This document shows positions 1 to 5,485 of a stretch of 5,971 nucleotides of DNA, piece by piece. Made by a program: the position numbers and the translations under genes. Positions within the stretch are counted from its first letter, which is position 1; every line of letters begins with the position of its first letter. Source of the DNA: an uncultured Bryobacteraceae bacterium (lineage in GTDB: Bacteria > Acidobacteriota > Terriglobia > Bryobacterales > Bryobacteraceae); assembly GCA_937921835.1 (NCBI GenBank), contig CAKZVG010000102.1, positions 1 through 5,971 on the forward strand, in the 5' to 3' direction. Below the pieces are notes generated by a model that worked only from the letters and a program-made list of their open reading frames with translations, had not been told where the DNA came from and ran no database searches.

Positions 1-1279
1 AGGCGCGCTCCGCCGCTCCGCGCTGCGCTTCCGCGCACTCCCGCGCGCGCCGCCCGATCTCCTCCCGCCGTCCGGGCGAGGCCAGCAGCTCGCCCACCGC
101 GGCGGCGAGTTCTCCAGCGCTCCCGATGCGGACCAGCGCGCCCGCGCGGCCGAACTCTTCCGCGATGGCCGCGAAGTTCTCCATGTGCGGACCGGCGATC
201 ACGGGCTTGCCGAAAAACGCCGGCTCGAGAATATTGTGCCCGCCGCGGCTGGCCAGCGAGCCTCCCATGAAGACCACATCGGCGAAGCGGAACAGGCCGC
301 CGAGTTCGCCCATGGAATCGAGCAGCAAGGCTTCGGCGTCCGGCGCCGCGTCCGCCTCCAGCCGCGAACGGCGCGCGAACCGGACGCCCGCCCGTTCGAG
401 CTTCTCCGCCGCCGCCTCGAAGCGTTCCGGCTTGCGCGGCGTCAGGATCAGCAGCAGTCCCGGATGGCTGGCGCGCAAGGCGAGGAACGCTTCGATCACC
501 ACGCCGTCTTCGTCGGGATCGCCGGGCTGCGCCGGCGGCATGGTGCTGGCGGCGATCCACACCGCGCGCGGGCGCACGGCGTCGAGAAAGCGCGCCACCG
601 CGGCGGGCGGCACGGCCTCGCGCGGTTCGAAGTCGTACTTGAGGTTCCCCGCCACCCGCAGCCGTTCCGGCGGCGCTCCGGCGGCGAGGTAGCGTTCGGC
701 GTCGCGCGGGCTCTGGACCAGAATCGCGGCGGCGTGGCCGAGCGCCGCGCTGAAGAACCACCGCAGGCGGCGGTAGCGCGCGGCGGTGCGGTCCGAGATG
801 CGGCCGTTCACGATCACCAGGCGCCCCCCGGAACGCACCGTTTCGCGGAACAGGTTGGGCCAGATCTCGGTTTCCACAATCACCACCACGGCGGGCTTCA
901 GCGTCCTCAGGATCCGCCGCACCGCGAAAGCGTAGTCGAACGGGGCGTGGAAGACCAGGGCCAGCCCGGCGAACTTCTCCTCCGCCAGAGCCCGCCCGGC
1001 GAGCGTTCCGCAGCTCACGTACAGCGGCGCCCAAGGCATCTCCTGGCGCAGGCGCCGCGCCAGACCCAGCGAGGCAAGCGCCTCTCCCACCGAAACCGCG
1101 TGCAACCAGACGGCGCCCGAAGCCGTCCGGTGATAGCGGCGGGGCAGGAACCCGAAGCGCTCAGCCAGCCCGCGCAGGTAGCCGGCGTCGCGCCAACAGC
1201 GCCGCAGAACGTAGACTAGGAGAAAGGGGAAGGCGGCTGTCTGCAACAGCCGGTAGAGGAGATAAATGAGCCGTTCCAC
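1..1279 (-). CDS. waaA: 3-deoxy-D-manno-octulosonic acid (Kdo) transferase, 3' end cut by window edge
   Basis: This enzyme transfers Kdo from CMP-Kdo onto lipid A precursors at the inner face of the cytoplasmic membrane. It is a GT-B family glycosyltransferase. About 426 residues are visible, close to the 425 of the E. coli enzyme as I recall it, so only the extreme C-terminus should be missing. A hydrophobic N-terminal anchor (about residues 4-24) is followed by HAVSVGE (60-66), whose Glu matches the family's catalytic base. Then come VETEIWPN (135-142), the linker to the C-terminal Rossmann domain, MGGSLASRGGHNILEP (338-353) and AGPHMENF (362-369), all typical of the family. I chose the GTG at 1279. 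A TTG at 1282 is equally possible, and an AGGAG at 1296-1300 lies 13 bases before that TTG. No ATG is available near the expected start. The 5' end overlaps the divergent gene at 1266. The loop at residues 245-262 departs from the usual STHxGEE sequence. Identity is highly confident; the exact start is not. Confidence 0.95.
   Translation of the reverse strand, partial: MERLIYLLYRLLQTAAFPFLLVYVLRRCWRDAGYLRGLAERFGFLPRRYHRTASGAVWLHAVSVGEALASLGLARRLRQEMPWAPLYVSCGTLAGRALAEEKFAGLALVFHAPFDYAFAVRRILRTLKPAVVVIVETEIWPNLFRETVRSGGRLVIVNGRISDRTAARYRRLRWFFSAALGHAAAILVQSPRDAERYLAAGAPPERLRVAGNLKYDFEPREAVPPAAVARFLDAVRPRAVWIAASTMPPAQPGDPDEDGVVIEAFLALRASHPGLLLILTPRKPERFEAAAEKLERAGVRFARRSRLEADAAPDAEALLLDSMGELGGLFRFADVVFMGGSLASRGGHNILEPAFFGKPVIAGPHMENFAAIAEEFGRAGALVRIGSAGELAAAVGELLASPGRREEIGRRARECAEAQRGAAERA
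1234..1252 (+). repeat. Perfect 7-bp inverted repeat just upstream of the plus-strand gene
   Basis: CGGCTGT at 1234-1240 pairs perfectly with ACAGCCG at 1246-1252 around a 5-base loop. In a plus-strand transcript the hairpin would sit four bases before the AGGAG that serves the gene at 1266. It also lies inside the first 20 codons of waaA on the other strand. It could affect leader stability or ribosome access. There is no T-run after it, so it is not a standard terminator. Function is unproven and chance is possible in such GC-rich DNA. Confidence 0.4.
1257..1261 (+). promoter_or_regulatory. Ribosome binding site that fixes the start at 1266
   Basis: AGGAG stands 4 bases before the ATG at 1266. 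This is slightly tight but is the best Shine-Dalgarno match in the window. It supports the plus-strand gene being real and starting here, even though the start overlaps the 5' end of waaA on the opposite strand. Confidence 0.6.
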
Positions 1280-1874
1280 CAAATGTCTGATCGTTCTCCT
1301 GGCCGCCTGGGCGGCTTGCGCGGCGGACAAGAACGATAGGAAGTTCAAGCCGGCGCCGGCCTCCTCCTACCCCTCGCGCCAGACCATCTCCGGGGTGACC
1401 ATGGCCGCCGTTCCCTATCACACGCCGGAACTGGCGCGGGAGGCCTTCGGCAAGGCCAACCCCTACGAGCACGGCGTGCTACCCGTCCTGCTGGTCATCC
1501 AGAATGATACCAAGCAGGCCTTGCGCCTCGACGGAATGCAAACCCAGTTCATCACCCACGACCGGCAGGCGGTGGACCCGACGCCGGCGCCGGAGGTCAA
1601 GTACCTGGCGGGCGGCCGCGCGCCGAGGGTGGGCCAGAGCCCCCTGCCCACCGGAAAACCGCCGCTGGTGCGGGGCAAGAACCGGCTCGACACCTGGGAA
1701 ATCGAGGGCCGGGCCTTCGAAGTCCGCATGCTGCCCGCGGGCGAAGCGGCGCATGGTTTCTTCTACTTCCGAGCGCCATTCCGTACCGGAGCGCAGTTAC
1801 TGATTAAGGGAGTACGCGAAGCGGGCACCAACAAAGAACTGTTCTTTTTCGAGATACCGCTTCAAACGAAGTAG
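1266..1874 (+). CDS. Exported protein of unknown function, 202 aa
   Basis: I do not recognise a named family. Residues 1-19 look like a Sec signal: Arg3 and Lys6, then the hydrophobic CLIVLLAAWAA, then an ACA cleavage site before Ala20. Cys18 sits in WAAC, a poor lipobox because Trp replaces the usual Leu at -3, so a lipoprotein is possible but less likely. The mature part has strand-like stretches: VLPVLLVIQNDTKQALRL (71-88), MQTQFITHD (91-99), WEIEGRAFEVRMLPAGEAA (144-162), GFFYFRAP (164-171), LLIKGV (178-183) and ELFFFEIPL (191-199). This pattern resembles small immunoglobulin-like beta sandwiches of periplasmic proteins; that fold assignment is inference. The middle (105-142) is rich in Pro, Gly and Arg and is probably a loop. 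The start is supported by AGGAG 4 bases upstream. The gene diverges from waaA and converges on the cyclophilin gene with a 3-base gap, so it is probably transcribed alone. Confidence 0.8.
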   Translation: MSRSTKCLIVLLAAWAACAADKNDRKFKPAPASSYPSRQTISGVTMAAVPYHTPELAREAFGKANPYEHGVLPVLLVIQNDTKQALRLDGMQTQFITHDRQAVDPTPAPEVKYLAGGRAPRVGQSPLPTGKPPLVRGKNRLDTWEIEGRAFEVRMLPAGEAAHGFFYFRAPFRTGAQLLIKGVREAGTNKELFFFEIPLQTK

Positions 1875-1884
1875 CAGTTACTTC
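1868..1884. repeat. Inverted repeat spanning both stop codons of convergent genes
   Basis: GAAGTA at 1868-1873 pairs with TACTTC at 1879-1884 around the loop GCAGT. The arms cover the TAG of the plus-strand gene (1872-1874) and the TAA of the minus-strand cyclophilin gene (1878-1880). The stem is short and AT-rich, and neither side has a clear T-run. It could be a weak bidirectional transcription end, but this is not established. Confidence 0.3.
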
Positions 1885-2630
1885 TTCTGGCTGCCCGGCT
1901 TGGCCGGGGGCGCGGCTTTCTTCACCGGCGCCGCTTTCCTGGTTCCGGTGGTTTTCTTGGCCGGCGGCGCGGGCGCCGCCTCGGGCGCGCCTGGCGGCAG
2001 GGGCCCCACCCGCTCGAAGCCCACTTTCACGATGCGCACCGGCGTTAGCGGCATGTCGTTCGGGTTCTTCGGGACGCGCGCAATGGCGTTCACCACGTCC
2101 ATCCCCTCGACCACCTGCCCGAAAACCGTGTGCAGCCCGTTCAGATGCGGGGTCGGAACCTCGGTGATGAAGAACTGGCAGCTTCCGGTGCGCGGTCCGG
2201 CGTTGGCCATGCCCAGCCGTCCGGGCTGATCGAACTTGAGCGCCGGATGGAACTCGTCCGGGATCACGTCGGTTCCGCCCCGGCCGTTGCCCATCGGGTC
2301 GCCGCCCTGAATCATGAACCCGGGGATGACGCGGTGGAACGTGAGGCCGTTATACAGCGGGCGGCGGACGCGCTGGCCGGTCTTGGGGTCGGTCCAGGCC
2401 TTGCGCCCCTGCGCCAGTTCGACGAAGTTCCTTACCGTGACCGGCGCTTCGTTTTCGAACAGCTCCAAAACGATGTTCCCCTGCGTGGTGGCCAGCGTGG
2501 CGTAAAGTCCCGCCTCGCGGGCCGGCGCGGCCGCGGGCGGCGCATCGATGGCGGGCTGAGGCTGTTGCGCGAATACTCCCGCCGCGAGGAAATAGATCAG
2601 ACTTACTGCGGCGAAATAACTCTTGCTCAT
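1878..2630 (-). CDS. Exported cyclophilin-type peptidyl-prolyl cis-trans isomerase with basic C-terminal tail
   Basis: It catalyses cis-trans isomerisation of Xaa-Pro bonds, probably in the periplasm during folding of exported proteins. From the ATG at 2630 the protein has 250 residues. A Sec signal occupies residues 1-21 (Lys3, a hydrophobic core, then VFA before QQ). A short Ala/Pro linker leads to the cyclophilin domain, about residues 43-210. FHRVIPGFMIQGGDP (98-112) supplies the catalytic Arg100 and Gln108, matching R55 and Q63 of human CypA. The GSCQFFI stretch (149-155) supplies Phe154, matching F113. LNGLHTVFG (163-171) supplies His167, matching H126. The CypA W121 position is His162, so strong cyclosporin binding is unlikely. 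Residues 215-250 form a Pro/Ala/Lys tail that looks disordered. A GTG at 2636 in frame is an alternative start. No Shine-Dalgarno is evident for either. The gene is last in the minus-strand run, about 55 bases after the dehydratase gene. Confidence 0.93.
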   Translation of the reverse strand: MSKSYFAAVSLIYFLAAGVFAQQPQPAIDAPPAAAPAREAGLYATLATTQGNIVLELFENEAPVTVRNFVELAQGRKAWTDPKTGQRVRRPLYNGLTFHRVIPGFMIQGGDPMGNGRGGTDVIPDEFHPALKFDQPGRLGMANAGPRTGSCQFFITEVPTPHLNGLHTVFGQVVEGMDVVNAIARVPKNPNDMPLTPVRIVKVGFERVGPLPPGAPEAAPAPPAKKTTGTRKAAPVKKAAPPAKPGSQKK

Positions 2631-2638
2631 CAGCACAT

Positions 2639-2644
2639 ATTATG
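2639..2644 (-). promoter_or_regulatory. Possible -10 element (CATAAT) of the cyclophilin gene
   Basis: On the minus strand CATAAT matches TATAAT at five of six positions. Transcription starting about 7 bases downstream would fall near 2632, within a few bases of the ATG at 2630. No convincing -35 box lies 16-18 bases upstream. This would give a leaderless or nearly leaderless mRNA, which fits the lack of a Shine-Dalgarno. It is one of the few AT-rich patches between genes here, but the evidence is thin. Confidence 0.25.
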
Positions 2645-2685
2645 CCGCAAGCGGGGGAAGCCGCAGCGCCGCCAGCGGGCGCCGC

Positions 2686-3612
2686 TCAGCCGCGCCCGGC
2701 CGCGCTGCGTTCGAACTCCGCCAGATCCTCGACCACCAGCCGCAGGCGCTCCACTTCCTCCGGCTGCAAGCCTTCAAGCGGCGGGCGCACCGGACCGGCT
2801 TTTCGCCCGAGCAGCTCCATGGCCTGCTTCATCACCGCCACCTCGTAGCCGCGCTTGCGGTCGCGCAAGGCGAACAGGGGATGGACGTAGCGTTCCATTA
2901 GCCTGCCCAGCCGCGCGTACTCGCCCCGCCCGGCCGCCTCCACCAGGGCGAAGGGCAGCCGCGGCGCGAGGTTGGAAACGCTCGAAGTGTAACCCGCCAC
3001 GCCGATCGCGTAGTAGCCGGGAACGGCGTCGTCGCCCGCTCCGCCGAGCCATGCCAGCCGGTCCCCCACCAGGCTCATGATGCGCTGATAGCGGCGCATG
3101 TCGCCCTGCCCGTCCTTCCAGGCGGCGAGCGTGGGAACGCTCTCGGCCAGCCGCGCCACCTGCTCGGGCGTAAACACCGCCCAGTCGCGGCTATAGACGA
3201 TCAGTGGAAGCCCGGTTGCCTCGCCGATGCCACGGTAATAGGCGAGCAGACCCTCGAAAGGCGGCTGCGTGTAGTAAGGCGGCATCACCAGCAAGGCCGC
3301 CGCGCCCGCGCGCTCCTGCCTGCGCGCCAGTTCGCGTCCGGTCTCCAGTCCGAACGCCACCGTGCCCACCACCGGCGTCGCGCCCGCCGCGCACACGCCC
3401 GCCGCCACGGACTCGCCGATCTCTTCCGGCGTCAGCGAGAAGAACTCGGCGATGCCGGCCGCGATCAGCAGCGCGCTGTAGGGATGCCGCGCCATCCGGG
3501 CGGTATTCTCTTCAAGCGCGGCGAGGTCCAGCGAGAGGTCCGGGCGAAACGGCGAGACCGGTCCTCCGATGACGCCCGCGAGCCGGGCCCTGGCTTCCGC
3601 GACCGTCCACAT
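2686..3612 (-). CDS. Dihydrodipicolinate synthase/KDG dehydratase family protein, closest in style to 5-dehydro-4-deoxyglucarate dehydratase
   Basis: It is a class I (Schiff-base) TIM-barrel enzyme of the DapA/NanA family, 308 residues, the normal length. Lys166 in AAWKDGQGD (163-171) is the expected Schiff-base lysine and Tyr140 in IVYSRD (138-143) the partner tyrosine. Several stretches resemble 5-dehydro-4-deoxyglucarate dehydratase more than true dihydrodipicolinate synthase: EFFSLTPEE (56-64), the WKDGxGD segment, GVAGYTSSVSNLAPRLP (204-220) and GPVRPPLEGL (273-282). That enzyme converts 5-keto-4-deoxyglucarate to 2,5-dioxopentanoate in glucarate/galactarate breakdown. However, the family's GTGE motif reads GIAE at 53-56, losing the Thr, so the real substrate may differ. 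The ATG at 3612 follows the dehydrogenase stop by 6 bases, so the two are very likely co-transcribed. A weak AAGGA at 3625-3629 lies 12 bases upstream. The family is certain; the reaction is not. Confidence 0.85.
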   Translation of the reverse strand: MWTVAEARARLAGVIGGPVSPFRPDLSLDLAALEENTARMARHPYSALLIAAGIAEFFSLTPEEIGESVAAGVCAAGATPVVGTVAFGLETGRELARRQERAGAAALLVMPPYYTQPPFEGLLAYYRGIGEATGLPLIVYSRDWAVFTPEQVARLAESVPTLAAWKDGQGDMRRYQRIMSLVGDRLAWLGGAGDDAVPGYYAIGVAGYTSSVSNLAPRLPFALVEAAGRGEYARLGRLMERYVHPLFALRDRKRGYEVAVMKQAMELLGRKAGPVRPPLEGLQPEEVERLRLVVEDLAEFERSAAGRG

Positions 3613-3618
3613 ACCGGA

Positions 3619-4626
3619 TCAGTATCCTTTCTGCTTGTCCACCACGTTGAGCAGCGGCTCTCCGGCCGCGAAGCGCCGGATGTTCTCCTTGAGCAGTTCC
3701 ATGCGCCGTTCCTGCACGCGGTCGGACTGCCCGGCGATGTGCGGCGTGATGACGACGTTTTCGAATTTCCAGAGCGGGTGTCCCTTGGGAAGCGGCTCCG
3801 GGTCCGTCACGTCCAGCCCCGCGCCCGCCAGGCGCTTGCCGTCGAGCGCCTTCACCAGCGCGGCGGTGTCGTAGATCTTGCCGCGCGAGACCGCGATAAA
3901 GTACGCGCCGGGCTTGAGCAGTTCGAACTGCCGCGCGCCGATCATGCGCTCGCTCTCGGGCGTGTGCGGCGCGGCCACGAAGAGCACGTCGGCTTCCGGC
4001 AGCACGCTGTCGATGCGGTCTGGCGGGACCACTTTCTCAAGCAGCGGCGTATAGGGAATGTCCTTGGGATCGACGCCGATGACGCGCATGTCGAAGCCGC
4101 GGGCGCGCTGCGCGATCTGCATGCCGATGCCTCCCACGCCCACCACCACCGCCGTCTTGCCCTTGAGCTCGATGGGACGGTGCTGGCCGCGCGTCCACTC
4201 CTCGTTCGGGCGGTCCGGGATGATGCGGTGCAGGCCGCGCGTCAGGCTCAGCAGCATGGCCATGGCGTGGTCGGCGATGTTCGGTCCCTGAATGATCTTG
4301 GCGTTGGTCAGTACGATCGGGCTGTTGAGCAGTTCCGGGGAGCGGTAGCGCTCGACGCCCGCGCTGAAGGCCTGCATCCAGCGGATGCGCGGGCCGGCGC
4401 GGATGACGTCGGCGGTGGCGGCGCCCAGCACCGCGTCGGCGTCGGCGGCCTCTTGAAGAAGCTGGCCGGCGGCGGCGTGAACCAGGCGGACGTTGGCCGG
4501 CGCCGAAGCCTGGAGTTCCCGCACCGCTTCCGCGCTCAGCCCGGTGACGACGATCTTTTTTGACTGGGCCGCGCCCGAGGCGGCCAGTCCCAGCCCCAGC
4601 GAAAGCACCAACAGCGGATTTGCCAT
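3619..4626 (-). CDS. NAD-dependent D-2-hydroxyacid dehydrogenase with signal-peptide-like N-terminus
   Basis: It reversibly oxidises a D-2-hydroxy acid to the 2-oxo acid; the substrate cannot be read from sequence. The protein has 335 residues. The catalytic triad is complete: Arg248 in AVSRGK, Glu277 in DPEPLP and His296 in TPHIAG. The nucleotide site is VVGVGGIG (161-168), with Asp186 at the end of the second strand (VIGVD), which favours NAD over NADP. Residues 4-20 form a hydrophobic stretch rich in Leu, Ala and Gly, ending GAA before QSKK. This resembles a Sec signal peptide, though the n-region lacks a Lys or Arg. The first catalytic-fold strand (KIVVTG) begins right after it. The ATG at 4626 is chosen because further upstream extension runs into the preceding gene in another frame and gives Arg/Cys-rich, non-family sequence. 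It lies 19 bases after the TrmO-FmdE stop and 6 bases before the dehydratase gene, suggesting a shared metabolic role with the latter. Confidence 0.9.
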   Translation of the reverse strand: MANPLLVLSLGLGLAASGAAQSKKIVVTGLSAEAVRELQASAPANVRLVHAAAGQLLQEAADADAVLGAATADVIRAGPRIRWMQAFSAGVERYRSPELLNSPIVLTNAKIIQGPNIADHAMAMLLSLTRGLHRIIPDRPNEEWTRGQHRPIELKGKTAVVVGVGGIGMQIAQRARGFDMRVIGVDPKDIPYTPLLEKVVPPDRIDSVLPEADVLFVAAPHTPESERMIGARQFELLKPGAYFIAVSRGKIYDTAALVKALDGKRLAGAGLDVTDPEPLPKGHPLWKFENVVITPHIAGQSDRVQERRMELLKENIRRFAAGEPLLNVVDKQKGY

Positions 4627-4632
4627 AGAGGG

Positions 4633-4638
4633 ATTGTA
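4633..4638 (-). promoter_or_regulatory. Possible -10 element (TACAAT) of the dehydrogenase gene
   Basis: TACAAT on the minus strand matches TATAAT at five of six positions. It lies in the 19-base gap after the TrmO-FmdE gene. Its expected transcription start falls at or next to the A of the ATG at 4626, so a leaderless message is possible. No Shine-Dalgarno precedes that ATG. No good -35 box was found, so this remains tentative. Confidence 0.25.
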
Positions 4639-4645
4639 TCGCTCT

Positions 4646-5479
4646 TCAGAGCAGCGGTCCGCCGTCTCCGCCGTTGGCCGCTTGCGACACTTCAAACAGT
4701 TCCTCGTCGCGCGCGGCGAGCACCGCCTCGCTCTCTTCCGGCACGCCGGCTCGAGGGGTGTAGACCCACCAGGCGTGCCCGTGCAGGAACCCGGCGGCGC
4801 TGGTGGCGCCATAACGCAGCGTCCGCCGTCCCGGTGTGGCGCGCGTCATCCCGATCAGCGCGTCGCCGAGGCAGGGGCGCGAGGCGGGCGCCAGCACCTG
4901 CCAGGCGGGCGGCTCGGCGAGGTCGCAGCAGGCGGCCCGGAAGTGCTCCAGCATGCGCACCGCAAGAGCCAGGCCGGCGCAGCGCTCGCCGTGGTAATTC
5001 ACCGCCTGGAGCAGCAAGGATTCCCGCAGCGCCGCGCGCCCTAGCGGACGGCCGATGGCGGCGTTGTTGGCTGACAGGATGGCGTCGCGGGTGACGAAAT
5101 ATGGCTTGAGGTCGATCACCGGCGTGCCGTCCAGAAAGTCGAGCGGGCACACCTCGAGGGCGCCCTCGCGGATGGCCAGGATGCGCGCGGCGGTCAGACC
5201 AATGGGGTTGGGACGCACCGGGGAGCGGACGGCGAAAACGCCGTGCAGCCCGCCTGGACCGCGGTCGGCGACGCCGCGCGGCGTAACCTGGAGCAGGTCG
5301 CGCTCGGCCCGGTCCAGCCATGCCAGGACCCAGATGTGGCTGTGCTTCTCCAGCCGGTGCAGCGCCGGGCGGAACTCGGGCAGCACTTCGATGGATGCTC
5401 CGGTTCCGAGCGACGGCATGGCCTTCCGCTCCGTGATGCCGGAGCGCACATAACCGATGGGGCGCAGTTCGAAGTTCAC
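4646..5479 (-). CDS. TrmO-like tRNA methyltransferase domain fused to an FmdE-like domain
   Basis: Residues 1-135 match the TrmO (TsaA/UPF0066) family, which uses S-adenosylmethionine to N6-methylate t6A37 in certain tRNAs. The visible marks are RPIGYVRS (6-13), HSHIWVLAWLDRA (46-58), GVFAVRSPVRPNPIGLT (80-96) and LDFLDGTPVIDLKPYF (113-128). Residues about 147-268 do not look like the C-terminal part of E. coli TrmO. They follow the FmdE plan (formylmethanofuran dehydrogenase subunit E family). YHGERCAGLAL (162-172) stands where HGHxCPGLALG is usual. CLGDA (203-207) and GMT (210-212) stand for the C..DA...GCT block. EELFEV (259-264) matches the family's C-terminal EELFxV. Three expected residues have changed: His to Glu165, Pro to Ala168 and Cys to Met211. 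The GTG start at 5479 is 6 bases after the ssb stop and has no Shine-Dalgarno, so translational coupling is likely. The TrmO part is highly confident; FmdE is fairly confident from motif order alone. Confidence 0.87.
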   Translation of the reverse strand: MNFELRPIGYVRSGITERKAMPSLGTGASIEVLPEFRPALHRLEKHSHIWVLAWLDRAERDLLQVTPRGVADRGPGGLHGVFAVRSPVRPNPIGLTAARILAIREGALEVCPLDFLDGTPVIDLKPYFVTRDAILSANNAAIGRPLGRAALRESLLLQAVNYHGERCAGLALAVRMLEHFRAACCDLAEPPAWQVLAPASRPCLGDALIGMTRATPGRRTLRYGATSAAGFLHGHAWWVYTPRAGVPEESEAVLAARDEELFEVSQAANGGDGGPLL

Positions 5480-5485
5480 CGCGTT

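Noticed and set aside
185..1219. Long plus-strand open frame of 344 codons
   Set aside because: It lies antisense to waaA, whose motifs are unmistakable. The translation is low-complexity, rich in Arg, His, Gln and Ala, as expected for a GC-rich antisense frame.
2130..3080. Plus-strand open frame of 316 codons
   Set aside because: It is antisense to the cyclophilin and dehydratase genes and becomes Arg/Pro low-complexity sequence.
2686..3612. Call as lysine-pathway dihydrodipicolinate synthase (dapA)
   Set aside because: The GTTGE motif is absent and the segments around the Schiff-base lysine and C-terminus look like 5-dehydro-4-deoxyglucarate dehydratase instead.
3484..4563. Long plus-strand open frame of 359 codons
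   Set aside because: It covers the antisense strand of the dehydrogenase and part of the dehydratase gene, both with complete catalytic motifs. Its own translation shows no family features.
4627..4812. N-terminal extension of the dehydrogenase to an ATG at 4812
   Set aside because: The added 62 residues overlap the TrmO-FmdE gene in another frame and are Arg/Cys/Pro-rich, unlike the family. The ATG at 4626 is preferred.
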